A stretch of 64,000 nt of DNA from Nakamurella multipartita DSM 44233. GTDB taxonomy: Bacteria; Actinomycetota; Actinomycetes; Mycobacteriales; Nakamurellaceae. This document shows positions 60,024 through 64,000 of the stretch, piece by piece (within the stretch, counting starts at the first letter, position 1; every line of letters starts with the position of its first letter). The notes under the pieces were generated by a model. The model did no database searches, had not been told where the DNA came from, and saw only the letters and a program-made list of their open reading frames with translations. Both the position numbers and the translations under genes were made by a program. The stretch is taken from the NCBI RefSeq assembly GCF_000024365.1, contig NC_013235.1, positions 5,642,001 to 5,706,000 of the forward strand, in the 5' to 3' direction.

Positions 60024-61114
60024 CGCCGTCGAGGACCGACCGGGCCCGCATCCTGGCCGTCCGCGGGGCTCTGCCCGCCCATCGCTCCCGGCAGGCCGCG
60101 ATCACCGACGCCTTCGCCGCCGCGATCCACCCGTCGCGCGCGACCGAGCGTGTGCTGCGCAGCCTGCACGGCAACTGCGGGGTCGAGCAGCGCCACCTGG
60201 TGCTGCCGCTGGCCGACTACGCCGACCTGCGTTCCTTCGACCAGGCCAACGACCTGTTCCTCGAGCACGCGGTGGCGTTGGGCGCCCGGGCCCTGGAGGA
60301 CGCGCTCAAGGCCGCCGGCCTGACGCCGACCGATGTCGATCTGATCATCTCCACCACCGTCACCGGCCTGGCCGTCCCCTCCCTGGACGCCCGGATCGCC
60401 GCGGTCGTCGGCCTGCGGCCGGACGTGCGCCGGGTGCCGCTGTTCGGCCTGGGGTGCGTGGCCGGCGCCGCCGGCATCGCCCGGCTGCACGACTACCTGA
60501 TCGGCCATCCCGACCACGTCGGCGCCCTGGTGGCCGTCGAGCTGTGTTCGTTGACCGTGCAACGCGACGATTCCTCGCTGCCGAATCTGGTGGCCAGCGG
60601 TTTGTTCGGGGACGGCGCCGCCGCGGTCATCGCCGCCGGGCGTCACTCGCAGGCCCCGGATGCCGACCGGGCCGTGCAGGTCCTGGCCAGCCGTAGCCGC
60701 CTGTACCCCGACTCGGAACGGACCATGGGCTTCGACTTCGGGGCCAGCGGGTTGCGGATCGTGCTCGACGCCCAGGTGCCCGCCCTGGTCACCCAGTACC
60801 TCGGCGACGACGTCGACGCCTTCCTGGCCGATCACGGCCTGGACCGGGCCGACATCGGCTTCTGGGTGTGCCATCCCGGCGGGCCGAAGGTGATCGACGC
60901 GGTCCGGGACGTGCTGGACCTGTCCGACCGGGACGTCGGCCTGACCCGATCGTCGTTGGCCCGGATCGGCAACCTGTCCTCGGCCTCGGTGCTGCATGTG
61001 CTGGCCGACACCCTGCGGGAGCGGCCGCCGGCCCCGGGCACCTTCGGCGTCCTGCTGGCCATGGGCCCCGGCTTCTGCTCGGAACTGCTGCTGTTGCAGG
61101 CGGCGTCGTCATGA
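60020..61114 (+). CDS. Type III polyketide synthase
   Basis: 364 residues. Catalytic triad of the chalcone-synthase family: Cys146 ([11 protein letters not shown]), His285 (VCHPGGPKV) and Asn318 (GNLSSASV). It condenses an acyl-CoA starter with malonyl-CoA units to a resorcinol, pyrone or quinone-type product. The actinobacterial branch with long-chain starters (alkylresorcinol/alkylpyrone synthases) is likely from context. It starts at ATG 60020, which overlaps the UbiA stop. Confidence 0.93.
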   Translation: MTPSRTDRARILAVRGALPAHRSRQAAITDAFAAAIHPSRATERVLRSLHGNCGVEQRHLVLPLADYADLRSFDQANDLFLEHAVALGARALEDALKAAGLTPTDVDLIISTTVTGLAVPSLDARIAAVVGLRPDVRRVPLFGLGCVAGAAGIARLHDYLIGHPDHVGALVAVELCSLTVQRDDSSLPNLVASGLFGDGAAAVIAAGRHSQAPDADRAVQVLASRSRLYPDSERTMGFDFGASGLRIVLDAQVPALVTQYLGDDVDAFLADHGLDRADIGFWVCHPGGPKVIDAVRDVLDLSDRDVGLTRSSLARIGNLSSASVLHVLADTLRERPPAPGTFGVLLAMGPGFCSELLLLQAASS

Positions 61115-61668
61115 CCAGCCTGACCGCCTTCGTCGTGCTGGTGGCCCTGGTCGGCCTGGAGCGGCTGGCCGAGCTGGTGGTCTCCACCCGCAACGCCACC
61201 TGGAGCTTCGCCCACGGCGGCCGGGAGACCGGCCGCGGCCATTACCCGGTGATGGTCGTCCTGCACACCGGGTTCCTGGTGGCGATGCTGGTCGAGGCGT
61301 TCGTACGCCGGCCGGTGGTGCCCGGGTGGCTGGCCTGGTCGATGCTGGCCCTGGTGCTGGCCGCCCAGGCCCTGCGCTGGTGGTGCATCGCCACCCTGGG
61401 ACGCCGTTGGAACACCCGGGTGATCGTCGTGCCCGGGCTGCCCCCGGTCCGCTCCGGCCCCTACCGCTGGCTGGCCCATCCCAACTACGTTGCGGTCGTC
61501 GTCGAGGGGGTGGCCTTGCCGATGGTGCACGCCGCCTGGATCACCGCCGTCACCTTCACCGTGGCCAACACCGCGCTGCTGGCCGTCCGGATCCGGGTCG
61601 AGAACGAGGCCCTGTCCGCCCTGCGCGGGCCCGCCGACCGGCCGGTCGGCGCACCGACCGATGCGTGA
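61111..61668 (+). CDS. Isoprenylcysteine carboxyl methyltransferase (ICMT) family membrane protein
   Basis: 185 residues, four to five membrane helices. The C-terminal SAM-binding signature is [20 protein letters not shown] (the RHPxYxG/E motif of ICMT) and ENEAL near the end. In type III PKS operons such proteins O- or C-methylate the aromatic product. It overlaps the PKS gene by ATGA and the next gene by eight bases. Confidence 0.9.
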   Translation: MTSLTAFVVLVALVGLERLAELVVSTRNATWSFAHGGRETGRGHYPVMVVLHTGFLVAMLVEAFVRRPVVPGWLAWSMLALVLAAQALRWWCIATLGRRWNTRVIVVPGLPPVRSGPYRWLAHPNYVAVVVEGVALPMVHAAWITAVTFTVANTALLAVRIRVENEALSALRGPADRPVGAPTDA

Positions 61669-62692
61669 CCTGGTCGTCGCCGGCGGTGGCCCGGTCGGCC
61701 TGGCCACCGCGCTGTACGCCGCCCGCGCCGGGTTGGACGTGCTCGTCCGCGAGCCGCGGACCGGGCCGATCGACAAGGCCTGCGGCGAGGGTTTGATGCC
61801 GGGCGCGGTCGCCGCACTGACCGACCTGGGCGTCGTGCCGGCCGGACGCCCGATCGTCGGCATCCGTTACCTGGACGGCTCCCGCCGGGTGCAGGCCGAC
61901 TTCCGCCACGGCCCCGGCCGCGGCGTGTCCCGACCGGTGCTGCACCAGGCCCTGCTCACCGCGGTGGCGGCGGCCGGGGTGGACGTCGTCGGGCCCCGGG
62001 TGGAACGGGTCGAGCCGCGGTCGGAACGGCTGCTGGTCGACGGCGAAGCCACCCGGTACCTGATCGCCGCGGACGGGCTGCACTCCCCGGTCCGCCGGCT
62101 GGTCGGGCTCGACCGACCGGCCGCCCGGGAGGATCGGTCCCGGCGCTTCGGGCTGCGCCGGCATGTGCGGATGGCCCCGTGGACCGATTACGTCGAGGTC
62201 CACTGGTCGCCGGGCGGCGAGGCCTACGTGACGCCGCTGGCCGACGACCGGATCGGCATCGCCCTGCTCACCTCCCGGCGGGCCCCGTTCGACGAGCTGC
62301 TCGCCGAGTTCCCCGCCCTGGCGCGGCGCCTGGCCGGCGGTGACCCGGAGCGGGTCCGGGGGGCCGGACCATTGCGTCAGCGGGTCCGGGGCCGGGTGCG
62401 GGGGCGGGTGCTGCTGGTCGGCGACGCCGCCGGATATGTCGATGCGCTGACCGGGGAGGGTCTAGCCCTCGGGCTGGCCCAGGCCCGGGCGGCGGTGGCC
62501 GCGGTCGCCCGCGACCAACCGGCGGCCTACGAGTGGGCGGCCCGGCGCGTCGGTTGGCGGCACACCGCACTGACCCTGGGCCTGCTGACGGCCACCCGGG
62601 TACCCGCGGTGCGCGGCCACCTGGTGCCGGTCGCGCGGCGGGTGCCCTGGGTGTTCGGGGCGGCGGTCAACCAGCTCGCCCGGCCCGCCTGA
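61661..62692 (+). CDS. FAD-dependent oxidoreductase (geranylgeranyl reductase / aromatic hydroxylase type)
   Basis: 343 residues. FAD motif VVAGGGPVGLATALYAARAG at the N-terminus, DG at about 115 (IAADGLHSPVRRLVG) and GDAAGYVDALTGEGL near 260, all typical of the PHBH/GGR flavoprotein group. The enzyme may hydroxylate the resorcinol ring or reduce the prenyl chain. It ends the operon and overlaps the ICMT gene by eight bases. Confidence 0.9.
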   Translation: MRDLVVAGGGPVGLATALYAARAGLDVLVREPRTGPIDKACGEGLMPGAVAALTDLGVVPAGRPIVGIRYLDGSRRVQADFRHGPGRGVSRPVLHQALLTAVAAAGVDVVGPRVERVEPRSERLLVDGEATRYLIAADGLHSPVRRLVGLDRPAAREDRSRRFGLRRHVRMAPWTDYVEVHWSPGGEAYVTPLADDRIGIALLTSRRAPFDELLAEFPALARRLAGGDPERVRGAGPLRQRVRGRVRGRVLLVGDAAGYVDALTGEGLALGLAQARAAVAAVARDQPAAYEWAARRVGWRHTALTLGLLTATRVPAVRGHLVPVARRVPWVFGAAVNQLARPA

Positions 62693-62746
62693 GCCGGTGG
62701 GACGAGAATCGGCAGCAGTGTGAGTTCGCCATCGCAAGGAGCGTCC

Positions 62747-63217
62747 GTGCCCAGAACCATCGCCACCACCACCAGCGTCGACCGGGACGAGCTGCTCGCG
62801 TTCGTCCGGCCCCGGCACCAGCACATCCTGATGACCACCCGGCACGACGGCTCGGTCCAGGCCTCGCCGGTCAGCGCCGGGGTCGACCCGCAGGGCCGGG
62901 TGGTGATCGCCAGCTATCCCGAGCGGGCCAAGTCGCGCAACGCCCGTCGCACCGGGACGGCCTCGGTGCTGGTGCTCTCGGCCGAGTTCAACGGAGCCTG
63001 GGTACAGATCGACGGCGACGCCGAGGTTCTGGACGTACCCGAGGCGATCGAGCCGCTGGTGGACTACTTCCGGTCCATTTCCGGCGAACATTCCGACTGG
63101 GACGAGTACCGGCGGGCCATGGTCGACCAGGGCAAGTGCCTGATCCGGATCACCCCGACCCGGTGGTCGCCGATCGCCACCGGCGGCTTCCCGCCGCGCC
63201 TGGCCACCGACGGCTGA
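62747..63217 (+). CDS. PPOX-class, probable F420-dependent oxidoreductase
   Basis: 156 residues, split-barrel FMN/F420-binding fold. HILMTTRHDGSVQASPVSAG and the phosphate-binding SRNARRTGTASVLVLS strand are typical of the TIGR03618-like group of F420-dependent enzymes. Substrates are unknown. The GTG start at 62747 sits 6 nt after AAGGAG; an in-frame GTG at 62720 is less likely. Confidence 0.88.
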   Translation: MPRTIATTTSVDRDELLAFVRPRHQHILMTTRHDGSVQASPVSAGVDPQGRVVIASYPERAKSRNARRTGTASVLVLSAEFNGAWVQIDGDAEVLDVPEAIEPLVDYFRSISGEHSDWDEYRRAMVDQGKCLIRITPTRWSPIATGGFPPRLATDG

Positions 63218-63275
63218 GGCAGAGCCCGGCCGCCGAGCGGCCGAGGGGCCCCGCCGGTCTCGGGCGGGTCACGCG

Positions 63276-63309
63276 GACGGCGGGTGCGCTGATCGCGTCA
63301 CCCGCCGTC
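63276..63309. terminator. Bidirectional terminator-like hairpin
   Basis: GACGGCGGGTG (63276-63286) pairs perfectly with CACCCGCCGTC (63299-63309). It lies between the convergent ends of the PPOX gene (63217) and the small membrane protein (63315). Confidence 0.8.
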
Positions 63310-63314
63310 GGTGG

Positions 63315-63497
63315 TCAGCGTCGGTAGCCGACCTGGTTCTTGCGCTTGTTGGCGATGGCCGCCACCGCCCAGATGCCGCCGCCGATGACGGCGACCCAGA
63401 ACAGCAGGCCGATCGTCTTGCCGATCAGCCACAGCGCCAGGCTGATGCCGATCCAGATGACCACGATCGCGCCCACGATCTTCAAGAACTTGTCCAT
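63315..63497 (-). CDS. Small two-helix membrane protein
   Basis: 60 residues: MDKFLKIVGAIVVIWIGISL, a hydrophobic pair of helices with a Lys between them (LWLIGKTIGLLFWVAVIGG) and a basic tail NKRKNQVGYRR. GGAGGAG lies 7 nt before ATG 63497. There is no known family. The following 200 bp contain no gene that I can support. Confidence 0.75.
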   Translation of the reverse strand: MDKFLKIVGAIVVIWIGISLALWLIGKTIGLLFWVAVIGGGIWAVAAIANKRKNQVGYRR

Positions 63498-63701
63498 GTC
63501 GAACTCCTCCGCTGTCCTCGACTGCCGCGACCCAACATCACGGGCAGGCCGCCCCGGCCGTCCGGACTCCTCGCCTGCACCATCCACTGTCCGCTCCCGG
63601 ACACCGGTCGGCCTCCGGTGAGAACCCTGATTTCCTCTCGGGGTACCCGTACCAGGGCAACGCCGGACCCCGGCGGATCGTTCCACCGGACCGGCCGGCG
63701 C

Positions 63702-64000
63702 TCAGGCCACGGACAGGAAACGGCCGCGGTGGAAGGCCAGCGAGTCGACCGCGCCGTCCAGCCGCAGCCCGATCACCTCGCCCACGTACATCAGGTGGTC
63801 GCCGGCGCGGATGCGCTGCCGGACCAGGCATTCGAGCTGGGCCGCCGCTCCGTCGATCAACGGCACCTCGGCGACGCCGATCCGGTGCGGCACCCGGTCG
63901 AACGCGCCGACCCCGCTCGGCCGGTCGGCCCGGGCGAAGAACCGGCCGAGCTCCTCCTGCCCGGCCCCCAGGATGCTGACGCCGAAGTGGGTGCTGCGTC
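63702..64000 (-). CDS. Flavin reductase domain protein (partial, 5' end off the right edge)
   Basis: The last 98 codons of a flavin-reductase (HpaC-like) domain. The frame reads HFGVSILGAGQEELGRFFAR, then LIDGAAAQLECLVRQRIRAG and DHLMYVGEVIGLRL, with a short tail. These are the central and C-terminal strands that bind FMN. Such proteins supply reduced flavin to two-component monooxygenases, or act as stand-alone reductases. The start lies outside the window. Confidence 0.88.
   Translation of the reverse strand, partial: RSTHFGVSILGAGQEELGRFFARADRPSGVGAFDRVPHRIGVAEVPLIDGAAAQLECLVRQRIRAGDHLMYVGEVIGLRLDGAVDSLAFHRGRFLSVA

Noticed and set aside
1-64000. tRNA, rRNA, insertion sequence, prophage or integrase
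   Set aside because: None seen by eye; no cloverleaf-like tails, transposase motifs or attachment-site duplications were found.

Overview
The window is a 64 kb stretch of a very GC-rich, gene-dense chromosome. GTG starts are frequent, four-base ATGA/GTGA overlaps join operon genes, and several families point to a free-living actinobacterium: SigK/RskA, an Acg-type nitroreductase, a 13E12-type DUF222/HNH protein, AfsR/SARP, SigE-type ECF, DUF3040, DUF6328, and IdeR-like and SOS-like boxes. Nakamurella or a Geodermatophilus relative is my guess from gene content only. I see no rRNA, tRNA, CRISPR array, insertion sequence or prophage.

Layout. 0-13 kb: de novo purine genes (purQ partial, purS, purC; purB lies at 30 kb) interspersed with a flavin reductase-like protein, an acyltransferase, a CPBP protease, a metallo-hydrolase, a membrane spermidine-synthase-like protein, an ECF41 sigma factor with its CMD-domain partner, a tandem pair of secreted aerolysin/ETX-MTX2-like beta-rich proteins, a dehalogenase and an SMR exporter. 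13-26 kb: HutD, ammonium transporter, a decayed PucR-type regulator next to a striking 20-bp-period repeat array, YjbR-like protein, M3 peptidase, Acg-like protein, Ser/Thr kinase, universal stress protein, a NarL-type two-component system and an acyltransferase/beta-lactamase fusion. 26-42 kb: CmtR-like repressor, two helical HBHA/phasin-like proteins, purB, a LysE-type exporter, two adjacent ECF sigma/anti-sigma modules, a membrane sulfite-oxidase-like enzyme, a 13E12-type HNH protein and a MarR-cupin pair with two clear operators.

42-64 kb carries most of the biosynthetic genes. An operon encodes an N-acetylglutaminylglutamine-amidotransferase-like enzyme, an S9 peptidase and a circularly permuted ATP-grasp enzyme. 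Next comes an AfsR-type regulator, a 75-residue precursor-like peptide ending in Gly-Tyr-Trp, and a class I isoprenoid synthase with a ComQ-like second motif (NDxxE). I read this as a candidate ComQ/ComX-like prenylated-peptide system, flanked by two NTF2-fold genes. A self-sufficient CYP102-type P450 follows, then a VIT transporter, and a four-gene overlapping operon (UbiA prenyltransferase, type III polyketide synthase, ICMT-type methyltransferase, FAD oxidoreductase) that looks like an alkylresorcinol/quinone-type lipid pathway.

Between genes there are several families of short inverted repeats. The most notable is a hairpin family with GACTTGCC/GGCAAGTC outer arms, with four copies plus a half copy, whose inner stem differs between copies while still pairing. 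All functions are read from sequence and memory of the families; no searches were run.
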